Assembly: GCA_965211775.1 (NCBI GenBank)
Contig: OZ242974.1
Span: 744,001-808,000, forward strand
Origin: Thiodiazotropha sp040506975
GTDB taxonomy: Bacteria > Pseudomonadota > Gammaproteobacteria > Chromatiales > Chromatiaceae
Length of the DNA: 64,000 nucleotides
Direction of reading: 5' to 3'
The notes below the pieces were generated by a model. It had not been told where the DNA came from, searched no databases, and worked only from the letters and a program-made list of their open reading frames with translations. Positions within the stretch are counted from its first letter, which is position 1. The number at the start of each line of letters is the position of its first letter. The position numbers and the translations under genes were made by a program. Shown in pieces: positions 18,432 to 26,603 of this stretch.

Positions 18432-19989
18432 CGGATATTTCATCCATTTGCCGATACTGGCACGAGGAGAAGGCCGGGACGAGAAACAGGATGATACCGG
18501 CTCCAAACGCCCCGATTTCTGGCTGACAGGCACAGCTTCCCCTTACCCCGTTATTTATCAACGTGCCGGGGCAGCACTCATCGCGTGCTATCCTGGCTCC
18601 AGCCGTTCGGCCACACTGAAGAACAATGCCTGGTAAGGAAAGACACTGGAGAGCAGGAAGCGGACACGCCGGGTATTGCGTATCACCACCGCACCCACTT
18701 TGAGTAGTTTAAGCCGCAGCGTGCCGACCTGGGTCTTGGCCAGTTCTGTACCCTGTAAGGCCAAGCGGCGAATCGCTTCCATCAACACATAGGCCAGGCT
18801 CGACAGCAGCAAGCGAAACTGATTGGTCCACCAATGATGTGCACTGGTGCGATCAGCAAACAGCCCCAGCTGTTGTTCCTTGATGCGGTTTTCCATCTCG
18901 CCCCGCGCACAATAGACGTCGTCGTAAAGGGTTTGGGCATCGCCGTTGAGGTTGGTGACGACAAATCGGGGATTACGCCCTCGCTCACTCACCTCCAGCT
19001 TGGCGATCACCGCGCGTCGACGGCGCCAGCTGCGTGCACCGTAGCGCAGGCCAAGGAAGACGCGTTGCTTCTGTCCGTTGGCCTTGAAGCATTGCTCGAC
19101 TGCAGTGAAGTCTTCCTCGATCATCCGTTGCAGGCGGTGGTTGCGCGCCAGGCCTACGATGTAGCCAATGCCATGGCGTTCACACCAGCGCAGCATGCGG
19201 TGACGACAGAAGCCCGAGTCGGCTCTCAGGATGATCCGCACCGCCGGCCACGCCTGACGCAAGCGTTTGACCAGCAGGGCGAGGATCGCCCACGCATGTT
19301 TCGCCCCGTCGATCTTGCTCGGGCGCAAATAGCTGACCAGCAGTTGTTCGCCGCAAAACACGTACAACGGGAGAAAGCAGTAGTTATCGTAGTAACCGTG
19401 GAAGAAGCGGCCTTCCTGCAGGCCGTGAACCCGGTCATCGGTGGCGTCGAAGTCCAGGATCAACTCCTCGGGTGGCTCGGCAAACGAGGCGATGAACTGC
19501 TCGATCAGGACCTGATGGATCGCGACAGCGGTTGCCCGATCTGACCGATTCTCCAAGCGACAGAGCGTGGGTGAACTGCCCAGTGCCTGATCCTGTTCCA
19601 CGGCCGTCTGAAAGGCCAAATCTTGTCGCAGACTGTCGTGATCGTTGAGGTCTTCATAGCCCTGGCACAGGGCATAGACCCGCTGGCGTAGTAGAGAAAT
19701 CTGATCATGTTGCACATAGCGGCCATCGCGTGGATCAGCGAGAGTGTCATTGACGGCTTCAAGCAATCCCAGCCGTCGGTCCGCTTGTCGTAGCAACAAC
19801 ACGCCGCCATCACTGCTGATATCACCACCGGAAAAATCCGCTTCAACCTGGCGGCGTTTTACCGCTGGAAAAGCAAAACGACCTTGGGTACATTCTGTCA
19901 CAGGCAAAACCTCGTTCAATTTCAGCCTAAGTAACTGAATTCTATTGAACTACACGGGTTTTACCCTCTTTATTTGTGAAATATTCGGG
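18430..19989 (-). mobile_element. IS1380-family element, copy 2 (inside cyaA)
   Basis: The element is 1560 bp with termini CCCGGATATTTCATC at 18430 and GAAATATTCGGG ending at 19989. The 4-bp target duplication CTAA is at 18426-18429 and 19990-19993. The transposase lies on the minus strand, opposite to cyaA. The encoded transposase is identical to that of copy 3 at 51986-53545, so these two copies moved recently. Confidence 0.96.
18588..19919 (-). CDS. IS1380-family transposase, copy 2
   Basis: The 443-residue transposase has FSGGDISSDGGVLLLRQADR, the catalytic LILDFDATDDRVHG, LRADSGFCRHR and GEMENRIKEQQLGLFADRTS. It is full length. The listed start at 19919 is a TTG; a GTG six codons later (VTECTQ) matches the start position of copy 1 better. 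The protein is identical to copy 3. Confidence 0.95.
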   Translation of the reverse strand: MNEVLPVTECTQGRFAFPAVKRRQVEADFSGGDISSDGGVLLLRQADRRLGLLEAVNDTLADPRDGRYVQHDQISLLRQRVYALCQGYEDLNDHDSLRQDLAFQTAVEQDQALGSSPTLCRLENRSDRATAVAIHQVLIEQFIASFAEPPEELILDFDATDDRVHGLQEGRFFHGYYDNYCFLPLYVFCGEQLLVSYLRPSKIDGAKHAWAILALLVKRLRQAWPAVRIILRADSGFCRHRMLRWCERHGIGYIVGLARNHRLQRMIEEDFTAVEQCFKANGQKQRVFLGLRYGARSWRRRRAVIAKLEVSERGRNPRFVVTNLNGDAQTLYDDVYCARGEMENRIKEQQLGLFADRTSAHHWWTNQFRLLLSSLAYVLMEAIRRLALQGTELAKTQVGTLRLKLLKVGAVVIRNTRRVRFLLSSVFPYQALFFSVAERLEPG

Positions 19990-19993
19990 CTAA

Positions 19994-20262
19994 CCATGAT
20001 CGGCGATTCCAGTATGACCAGGAGAGAGCCTGTTTCCCTGATTTGTGGCGATAAGGAGTTTACCCGTCTGGAGTATGGCGCTGGTCTTTATGCCGCAACC
20101 TTTGAATACATTCACGGTATTCGCATCAGCGACGAGCGATATCCCATCTATCTGACATCCATGCGATTGAGTGGTATGAAGCCTATTCAGACGCTCTCCA
20201 CGGTTGATTTGCTGAATATGAAAAAACGCGTGGAAGAGCGTCTGAATTCACAACAGGGGTAA
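19994..20262 (+). pseudogene. cyaA: Class I adenylate cyclase, 3' fragment
   Basis: About 88 codons from the base after the CTAA duplication to the stop at 20262. The sequence LYAATFEYIHGIRISDERYP, IYLTSMRLSG and a Lys/Glu-rich end resembles the C-terminal end of gammaproteobacterial class I adenylate cyclases. It joins LELT of the 5' part in frame (GAA CTA ACC ATG ATC). A longer open frame starts at a TTG (19945) inside the IS and adds MNYTGFTLFICEIFG; that is IS sequence. The ATG at 19996 is an internal codon of the original gene. Confidence 0.88.
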
Positions 20263-20286
20263 GCCGGTCAATCCTGCGGCAACGCC

Positions 20287-20985
20287 TCACTGTTTGGTGG
20301 ATTTTGGCTTTGCCGCCACCTTGATGAGTTCAAGCTCGAAGATTATCGTCTCGTTGGGACCGATTTTCTTGCCCGCCCCCCGTTCACCGTAAGCCAACTC
20401 GGGTGGGATGACGATTTTCCATTTCGCCCCGGGTTTCATCAGAAGCAGGGCCTCCCTGAAACCGGGTACTACCTTGTCCAGGCCGAATTTAGCCGGTTTT
20501 CCCCGTTGGCGGGAACTGTCGAAGACCGATCCGTCGATGAGGGTGCCATGATAGTGCACCTCTACCGCATCACCGGTCTGTGGTGATGCGCCGTTGCCGT
20601 CTTTCATCACCTCATACTGTAATCCACTTTTCAGGGTCACGACGTTTTTGCGTTTACCGTTCTGTTCACGATAGGCAGTGCCCTGGGCGCTGTTTTTCGT
20701 TGCGGTTTTAGTGCGTTGCGTTTCCATGTTTGCATAATGCTTTTTCATGGCGGCGCGCATCTGATTCGCGTCGAGCTTCAATTTTCTGTTATGCAAAGAG
20801 TCTTCGACGGCTTGGAGAAATATCTCCATATCAAGCTCGCCAGTCTGCTGGGCTCGTAGCATCTTGCCGATCTGAACGCCGACGGTATAACTGTACTGCT
20901 GTTTATCGGGAGCAAGTTCACCGGCGAAGAGGGGTAGGGAACAGCATAGTACTGTAATCAATAAAGTAATGTTCAAACGTCTCAT
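20287..20985 (-). CDS. Periplasmic FKBP-type peptidyl-prolyl isomerase (FkpA/Mip-like)
   Basis: This 232-residue secreted protein has a signal peptide, MRRLNITLLITVLCCSLPLF, with cleavage near LFA-GE. An FKBP N-terminal dimerisation domain follows (YSYTVGVQIGKMLRAQQ, residues about 30-110). The C-terminal FKBP domain (about 125-222) has GDAVEVHYHGTLIDGSVFDS, VPGFREALLLMKPGAKWKI and IPPELAYGERGAG. It should speed proline isomerisation and help folding in the periplasm. It ends 25 bp from the converging cyaA 3' fragment. Nothing links it functionally to the neighbouring Gtr genes. Confidence 0.93.
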   Translation of the reverse strand: MRRLNITLLITVLCCSLPLFAGELAPDKQQYSYTVGVQIGKMLRAQQTGELDMEIFLQAVEDSLHNRKLKLDANQMRAAMKKHYANMETQRTKTATKNSAQGTAYREQNGKRKNVVTLKSGLQYEVMKDGNGASPQTGDAVEVHYHGTLIDGSVFDSSRQRGKPAKFGLDKVVPGFREALLLMKPGAKWKIVIPPELAYGERGAGKKIGPNETIIFELELIKVAAKPKSTKQ

Positions 20986-21094
20986 CGTTACAATATTTCC
21001 TGAGTGTCATGAAATGGTTCAATGCAGTTATTTTTGATCTTATCAAAACAAGGACTGAGATCGGTATCGTCGTATGAAGTTCAATGCGTGATGC

Positions 21095-21241
21095 TTATTC
21101 GTAATCTTCATCGCGCATTGAGGCCGGTTCAGTATCGGTTGGCTGTTCGCTACCGGGATTTCCGCCGCGGTCAGAGGTAGAGCGTATATCGGACACAATA
21201 TATGAAGGCCTCCTTTTCACTTCACGATATATTTCTCCGAT
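21095..21241 (-). pseudogene. 3' remnant of the GtrB-like glycosyltransferase gene
   Basis: About 46 codons on the minus strand read ...IYREVKRRPSYIVSDIRSTS...DEDYE and stop at 21095. EIYREVKRRPSYIV is the conserved C-terminal motif of GtrB/DPM-like bactoprenol glycosyltransferases, directly after the GEYIGE where the 5' part ends at the other side of the IS4 copy. Removing IS4 and one 9-bp repeat rejoins them in frame, giving a 335-residue protein. Confidence 0.9.
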
Positions 21242-22517
21242 CACTGCTGTCCCGCTAACTTTCAAAGCAAAGCCATCTGATTATTATCAGGTTGGCCCTC
21301 GCGGGGTGGATCACCTCGCAGCAATGCCATCAGATCCCGTTTTTCAAACAAATTAAGCTGTAGTAATCGTAATATTTGTTGCATGCTTTTTTGCAACGTC
21401 GACTGGAACTTGAGAAAGGCCAGTAGCAAATAGACACACAATGCGATCCAGATCTGTGTCATAAGCGCATTTTTGCTGGTACCCACAAATGATTTGATTT
21501 TCAGGTTTTGTTTGATCCATTTGAAAAACAATTCAACCTGCCACCTTGCCCTGTATATATCGGCAATCGTTTTGGCAGCAAGCTCGAAATTGTTGGTGAG
21601 AAACACATAACGCCTTCCGGTCTCCGCATCCCGATAGCCGATACGACGTAATGGTACTGGGCACTTTTTGGCAGTCTGCGCACCTGTAAACTCAATGGTT
21701 TGGTCGCTGGTCAATCCCTTACTTTTCAACACTGATCGACGGCTTACCGTACGGTACTTTGCATTGGTCTTCAGGCGAGTGACAAAAAATATCCCTTTTG
21801 CTGTCAGTTGGTTATACCAAGCGTAGTCGTTGTAACCCTTATCAACCGCCACGATACTCCCCTTGGGGAATTTCAAGGCACGCCCGACAGTTACATCGTG
21901 TGCCTTACCCTCTGTCACCGTCACAAATTCCGGCAAATAGCCCGAGTGGTTCAACCCAACATGCAGTTTTATCGCTCCTTTCGTCGTGCGAAAATCAGCC
22001 CAGGGGAAAACAGACAGACATAAATCGATCGTCGAAGCATCCAGCGAATAAAGTAGGTTGCTGAAACGAAAATCATGACCAGGAACCACACCCTGACAGC
22101 GATGCAACAGCTTTCCAAACAAAGCTTCATACAGCCCGTATGGCTTACCATCATTGATGCGGGATAAATTGGAACGTGACAGTTTTGCACTACCGAGGTG
22201 ATAAAGACGATGGGCTTGCGCGGACATACTGTCAACGATGTCACGTAAGCTGTTTCGACCTGACAGTTGCGCCATTGCCAGGGTTACGAATTGCGACCAA
22301 CGTGAGGCTGTTCGGAAAGAACGGCCTGTATGGTGCTGTTTTGCAAGGGTCTCGAATTCATGTCTCGGTATTAGTTTCAGAAGTTGTGAAAACACAGTAT
22401 TATGGTGACTCAAGGCCTGATTTCCTTTTTGTTTTTCAATGGTTTGTGGTGAACTCATTGTAACAAAACAAACTGGTCTTCAGGCCTTCTTATTCTCTCC
22501 TTAACGGGACAGCAGTG
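21242..22517 (-). mobile_element. IS4-family element, copy 2 (inside gtrB-like gene)
   Basis: The element is 1276 bp, with inverted ends CACTGCTGTCCCGCTAA at 21242 and the complement of CACTGCTGTCCCGTTAA ending at 22517. The 9-bp target duplication TTCTCCGAT is exact at 21233-21241 and 22518-22526. It disrupts the last part of a glycosyltransferase gene. Confidence 0.96.
21262..22458 (-). CDS. IS4-family transposase (DUF4372 N-terminal type), copy 2
   Basis: The 398-residue protein has a DUF4372-like N-terminus (HHNTVFSQLLKLIPRHEFE), YSLDASTIDLCLSVFPWADF with the first Asp, IVAVDKGYNDYAWY with the second, and YRARWQVELFFKWIKQNLKIK with the Glu. It is clearly related to copy 1 at 4218-5369 but differs at many residues. 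It is intact. Confidence 0.95.
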   Translation of the reverse strand: MSSPQTIEKQKGNQALSHHNTVFSQLLKLIPRHEFETLAKQHHTGRSFRTASRWSQFVTLAMAQLSGRNSLRDIVDSMSAQAHRLYHLGSAKLSRSNLSRINDGKPYGLYEALFGKLLHRCQGVVPGHDFRFSNLLYSLDASTIDLCLSVFPWADFRTTKGAIKLHVGLNHSGYLPEFVTVTEGKAHDVTVGRALKFPKGSIVAVDKGYNDYAWYNQLTAKGIFFVTRLKTNAKYRTVSRRSVLKSKGLTSDQTIEFTGAQTAKKCPVPLRRIGYRDAETGRRYVFLTNNFELAAKTIADIYRARWQVELFFKWIKQNLKIKSFVGTSKNALMTQIWIALCVYLLLAFLKFQSTLQKSMQQILRLLQLNLFEKRDLMALLRGDPPREGQPDNNQMALL

Positions 22518-23387
22518 TTCTCCGATATATTCTCCGATTAAACCAAGACCGAAGAGGATCATACTGCCCATGCCGAGAATCAGCAGAATGACGGTTGGGA
22601 ATCCCTCTTCGGCGTACCCCATCCATTTGTACCACAGGGTCTGGGTGGTCAAGCCCAGACTGAAGATAAGTCCAATCACTCCAAGCCATGTGACGATTCT
22701 GAGTGGTAGTGATGAAAAACTGATGATGGTCGTTCTGGCCAGTGCCAACAGATTACGGATACTCCATCCGCTCATCCCCGTCTCTCTGTTTGGCGGTTCA
22801 AACTCGATGGCGGCGGAATCGAATCCCATCCATGCAGTCAGGCCACGGAAATAACGAGCGGTTTCCGGCAGATTGATATAGTGGTCAATAACACGCCGGT
22901 CGAGCAATTTGAAATCGCTTGCACCCTGCATATCGAGTCCACTCGATAGCTTGAAAATACGGTAATAAAGGGTGGCCCCGGCGCGCTTTAAGGTTGACTC
23001 ATGCTGGCGCTTGCGTTTCACGCCTTCCACTATCGGGGTTTTTCCCTTGTCCCACATATCCAGCATGCTTGGTATCAGCTTCGGCGGGTGTTGCAGGTCG
23101 GCATCAATGACGATGGCGGCGCTGCCGCCAGCCCGCCGTAGGCCGGCCAGAATAGCGGCCTCCTTACCGAAATTTCGACTTAAACGAATTGCCGTAACAT
23201 TGATCGACGATTGGCCTGCAGTGGTCAATTCAGAGATCAACTGCCAAGAGTCGTCCGTGGATCCGTCATCCACCATGACCACTTCAAACGCATAGCCGGG
23301 TTGTTCCAACGTTGTCGAGACAGCCTGCCAGAACTGCGCTAGTCCGTCCTGCTCGTTGTGGATGGGAACAATCAGTGAGATAAGCAT
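22518..23387 (-). pseudogene. gtrB: GtrB-like bactoprenol glucosyltransferase, 5' part (C-terminus cut by IS4)
   Basis: About 290 codons of a GT2 family enzyme. The N-terminal domain reads MLISLIVPIHNEQDGLAQFW with VVMVDDGSTDDSW and IDADLQHPP (DXD-like). Two C-terminal membrane helices follow (IVTWLGVIGLIFSLGL and VILLILGMGSMILFGLG). GtrB/DPM-like proteins load glucose on to undecaprenyl phosphate. At GEYIGE the IS4 copy begins, and the reading frame now ends at 22455 with foreign residues HCCPVKERIRRPEDQFVLLQ. The conserved EIYREVKRRPSYIV tail is on the far side of the IS. The catalytic domain remains, so partial activity cannot be excluded. The gene follows gtrA by 13 bp in a three-gene Gtr operon. 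Confidence 0.88.
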
Positions 23388-23400
23388 GGGTCTCTCCGAC

Positions 23401-23817
23401 TCATGAAAGAAAAATCAGCCGCTTCATTGTAATGTAATTGATGCCGATCAGGATAATTTCAGTGAGCAGTTTTGCCGGGATGGGATCGAGCCCCAGTTTG
23501 TCTGTAAACAAAATGATACAGCCGACACTCAGCAGGTATGAGAATACCCACAGCAGCAGATAGCCGAATGCCTGTTTGCCCAGCTGGCGTCGAGTAAAGT
23601 CTCTGTTGTTGTAAACAAATATCTTATGACCCGCAAAAGCGGTAACGGCGCCGCTGATTCTTGCCGCTGTCTGCGCCCACACGATGCCGATCGCGGCATG
23701 GCTCAAAACGAAGACCATGAAATCAATGACCCAGGCAACGATGCCAACCAACAAATAGCGTGAAAACTGCAACGAAACAGCTTTCTCAACGAGACTTCGC
23801 AAGGAGGAGTAACTCAT
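23401..23817 (-). CDS. gtrA: GtrA-like flippase family protein
   Basis: The 138-residue protein has four predicted membrane helices. FSRYLLVGIVAWVIDFMVF and the later FVYNNRDFTRRQLGKQAFGYLLLW, ending LLTEIILIGINYITMKRLIF, fit the GtrA family (PF04138). GtrA proteins are thought to flip undecaprenyl-phosphate-glucose from the cytoplasmic to the periplasmic side. The start overlaps the stop of the upstream GT-C type gene by 4 bp (ATGA), and the GtrB-like gene follows. The trio fits the layout of phage-type O-antigen glucosylation (gtrABC) modules. Confidence 0.87.
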   Translation of the reverse strand: MSYSSLRSLVEKAVSLQFSRYLLVGIVAWVIDFMVFVLSHAAIGIVWAQTAARISGAVTAFAGHKIFVYNNRDFTRRQLGKQAFGYLLLWVFSYLLSVGCIILFTDKLGLDPIPAKLLTEIILIGINYITMKRLIFLS

Positions 23818-25619
23818 CGATGAAAACTCAGAAATCCGTTACAGCCGTGATGGTTGGCATCGTGAATCAAACTGACGGGCGTCAGCATGGATCTCGTCAG
23901 CAGGCAGATCCCCGATCGGTATAGTTCTGCCTTTGTCTCATCGCGATAACTCAAGCGCAGATCGAAGCTGTACCTCTGCATGAGTTTATTCTGTGTGTCT
24001 GTTTTGATTGAAGTGAGCCGTGTCTGTTCCGGTCTGCCCGGCGTGACGACCAAGAACTGCTGTTCAAGATCTTCGTTGCTCAGTTCGGTCCAACCTTTGA
24101 TGTTTAGGTTGTTGCCCGCCACGCTGATGTGTTCGATTTCTCCATTAGTATATTCGAACAGTGGAGGATAGGGTGGAGAGAGGACCACTTCAAGCACCCC
24201 GGGCTGCCCACTATGCTTGGAACTCCTATTCGCGGGTAACGGGTCTTCAATCTCTCGTATGCAATTGCATGATTGATCATATTGCGCAATGGAAAACTTT
24301 CTATTGTTGAGCCTGGTTAGGTTCACTTTTTTGGTGAGTATGCCAACTCTTTGCAGCTTTGCGCCGTGTGCCCGGTTGAGGGCATTTCTGATGCCGTTTA
24401 ATACAGTCTCCTGATGATAAGCATCCTTGTTGCTTGAAAAGTAGACCGTATCCGGTGCTCGTGAAGTGAACAGGCGGTATTTGGTATCAAAGGCGTGAAG
24501 TTCGGGTTGAGCACGGCTTCGCGCCTGGTGGGCATGAATGGCCACCCCGACTATCAAGAGCAGGCTGATGCCCGTGCGATAGGGATATTTCGATGAAGGC
24601 AGGCTGGCAATAGCGACCGCGCAAATGACGGAAATCAACCACCAGGGCAGAAAAAGATAACGATTCGGTCGTGTGATCCCGGGAAACTCAAGCAATGGAA
24701 CCATTGGCAGCAAAACAGCAGCTGCAATTGCCGTGGTCAGCGGCAGATTGAGTCTTCTTTTGTACAGTGCGTGACTGATCAGCGCGCCAACCGCCACCAT
24801 CACGGCGATGTTCAGAGGCGCGCCGCCAAACAGTAGATAGGGGATTTCAACAAGCTGTGACAGCTTTTCAGGCCATGTGTTACCCTGGGACATGACGTCA
24901 TGGCCGCCGATCAAGCTGCCCAATACGAGATAGCGCCATAGGGTATAACAGAGTATCCAGCCAACCATTGGCGCTGCATGCATGATGCGTCTGCCCGGTG
25001 TGCCTTTATGTATGAAAAGCAAGGTAAGCGGCAGTGGAACATAGATCTCTTTGCAGGCGGTGGCCAACATATAGAACAGCAGTGCGGCCAGGGCAAGCCG
25101 CCAACTCTCTCTCTCGATGCTGCGTACATAGGCGTGTACTGACAGGATGCTGAACATCAGTCCGGCAAGATAGTGGCCAACCATCAGTTGTTGAGAAACG
25201 ATCAATGACGGAGCCCCGATCAGAAACAGAACGGCGCCCGCGAGTGCGAAGCGTGGAGCGAGCCAGATGCGGAGCAACAGAAACGTGGTGATCGCGCACC
25301 CGGCCATTACCACCAGGTGTTGGACGTAGAATCCTCGGGGTGAAACACCGAACAACCAGAGGTTCATGTCATATATGAAAGGATTGAACGGCGTGAGGTT
25401 GTTTAACGAATAACCCCGTGTGATTGCCGGGTTGAGGAAGTAGTCTGATGGAGAAAAGCGACTGGCGTAATCGAGAAGCCAGCCGTCGTCGAAACGCCAG
25501 AATGCGGAAAGCGCGCTTTGATTGGCAACAAAGGTTACCGTCAACAGCGCCAGAATGGATATTGACGTCGTCACATATGGACGTACGAAAGATATAAGTC
25601 CGCTCAACTTTGCCCTCAT
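23814..25619 (-). CDS. Polytopic membrane glycosyltransferase, Gtr operon (GT-C type, putative)
   Basis: The protein is 601 residues from the ATG at 25619 (MRAKLSGLISFVRPYV). A start further upstream at 25790 would overlap the divergent wzm gene and lacks support. About ten hydrophobic segments occupy residues 15-400. After the first helix comes FWRFDDGWLLDYASRF, an Asp-containing first loop as in GT-C enzymes. A soluble periplasmic C-terminal domain follows (about 410-601). By position beside gtrA and gtrB it is the likely transferase that moves a sugar from undecaprenyl phosphate to a periplasmic glycan. The acceptor is unknown. The gene is divergent from the wzm/wzt exporter. Confidence 0.7.
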   Translation of the reverse strand: MRAKLSGLISFVRPYVTTSISILALLTVTFVANQSALSAFWRFDDGWLLDYASRFSPSDYFLNPAITRGYSLNNLTPFNPFIYDMNLWLFGVSPRGFYVQHLVVMAGCAITTFLLLRIWLAPRFALAGAVLFLIGAPSLIVSQQLMVGHYLAGLMFSILSVHAYVRSIERESWRLALAALLFYMLATACKEIYVPLPLTLLFIHKGTPGRRIMHAAPMVGWILCYTLWRYLVLGSLIGGHDVMSQGNTWPEKLSQLVEIPYLLFGGAPLNIAVMVAVGALISHALYKRRLNLPLTTAIAAAVLLPMVPLLEFPGITRPNRYLFLPWWLISVICAVAIASLPSSKYPYRTGISLLLIVGVAIHAHQARSRAQPELHAFDTKYRLFTSRAPDTVYFSSNKDAYHQETVLNGIRNALNRAHGAKLQRVGILTKKVNLTRLNNRKFSIAQYDQSCNCIREIEDPLPANRSSKHSGQPGVLEVVLSPPYPPLFEYTNGEIEHISVAGNNLNIKGWTELSNEDLEQQFLVVTPGRPEQTRLTSIKTDTQNKLMQRYSFDLRLSYRDETKAELYRSGICLLTRSMLTPVSLIHDANHHGCNGFLSFHR

Positions 25620-25736
25620 AAAATCGTGGCAGGGAACAATCTTGACCGGGTGGAAGCCCGTCCTTGTCACGGCAGATGGTGTGGTTCCTTCGGTACAGAC
25701 GTTACCACGAACATCACCTGTTAAGCGAACCACGCG

Positions 25737-26603
25737 GTGATACGATTCGGCATTGAGAATCAACTGTTGTATGATGCACTCCCAATCCATCCTGCTGGAA
25801 GTTTAAGACGATTGTTCAAGCTTTATCTAGATCTCTTTCGCCATCGTCAGAGTCTGATCTTGATGGTGCGACGCGATACCCTGCTGAGGCTGAAAGGCAC
25901 CTTGCTGGGCCCGCTTTGGCTATTGGCGCAGCCACTGTTTCTGTTGCTTGTATACAGCTTTGTCTTCTCGGGAATACTCAAGGTCAGTTTTCGGCCCGGT
26001 GGAGACACCGGCGATTTCGCCCTCTATCTGTTTGCGGCGCTGATACCGTTCAGCGCGTTTCAGGATGGCTTGCTGCGGGCCAGTGGCAGCTTGATGGAAA
26101 ACCGCGACCTGCTGCTTAAAACTCAAATGCCGCCAGCAGTCTTTCCTGCGGTGGCGACGATGGGAACCCTGGTACAGGAGGTGACCGGTCTCTTGATTTT
26201 GATTGTTGCTGCCTGGTTGATGGGATATGTCCCGGGGGTTACGTTGATGTTGTTGCCTCTGCTGGTGGCCTTGAGACTGTTGCTGACTTTCGCGCTGGCG
26301 CCTTTGGTGGCACTCCTGTCCGTGGTTATCAAGGATCTGGGTCAATTGTTACCCATGTTGCTGACCGCGCTCTTTTTCACCACGCCGATCATCTATCCAT
26401 TGGAGATGGTTCCCGAGGAATATCGCTCTATAATTGAAGCCAATCCGATCACCTGGTTGGTTCAGTCCTACCGTGCCGTGATCCTGGAAAACCAGTGGCC
26501 TGTTTCAGGTCTGGCGGTATTGGCCATAGCAAGTTTGCTCCTGACTCTCCTGATCGGAGCCCTGTTCATGCGTCTTCAGCATCGCGCCAAGGATTTTCTG
26601 TGA
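25737..26603 (+). CDS. wzm: ABC-2 type polysaccharide exporter permease (Wzm-like)
   Basis: This 288-residue protein with six predicted membrane helices has the ABC-2 permease pattern of O-antigen and teichoic acid exporters: RRDTLLRLKGTLLGPLWLLAQPLF near the N-terminus, then FFTTPIIYPLEMVPEEYR and NPITWLVQSYR in the second half. The start is GTG. Its stop overlaps the GTG start of the ATPase gene (GTGATC at 26600), so the two subunits are coupled. It should form the channel that moves a lipid-linked polysaccharide to the periplasm, powered by Wzt. Because the ATPase gene is frameshifted, the transporter may not work. Confidence 0.9.
   Translation: MIRFGIENQLLYDALPIHPAGSLRRLFKLYLDLFRHRQSLILMVRRDTLLRLKGTLLGPLWLLAQPLFLLLVYSFVFSGILKVSFRPGGDTGDFALYLFAALIPFSAFQDGLLRASGSLMENRDLLLKTQMPPAVFPAVATMGTLVQEVTGLLILIVAAWLMGYVPGVTLMLLPLLVALRLLLTFALAPLVALLSVVIKDLGQLLPMLLTALFFTTPIIYPLEMVPEEYRSIIEANPITWLVQSYRAVILENQWPVSGLAVLAIASLLLTLLIGALFMRLQHRAKDFL

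Noticed and set aside
18834..19544. 236-codon frame antisense to the IS1380 transposase (also at 52431-53141)
   Set aside because: It is a shadow of the transposase gene with no motif of its own.
19945..20262. 105-residue protein starting inside IS1380 as a genuine gene
   Set aside because: The first 15-16 codons are IS sequence with a TTG start and no ribosome site; the rest is the displaced end of cyaA.
26495..26600. Start of the ATPase gene at 26495
   Set aside because: That frame overlaps the permease gene out of phase; the conserved N-terminus begins at the GTG at 26600 that overlaps the wzm stop.
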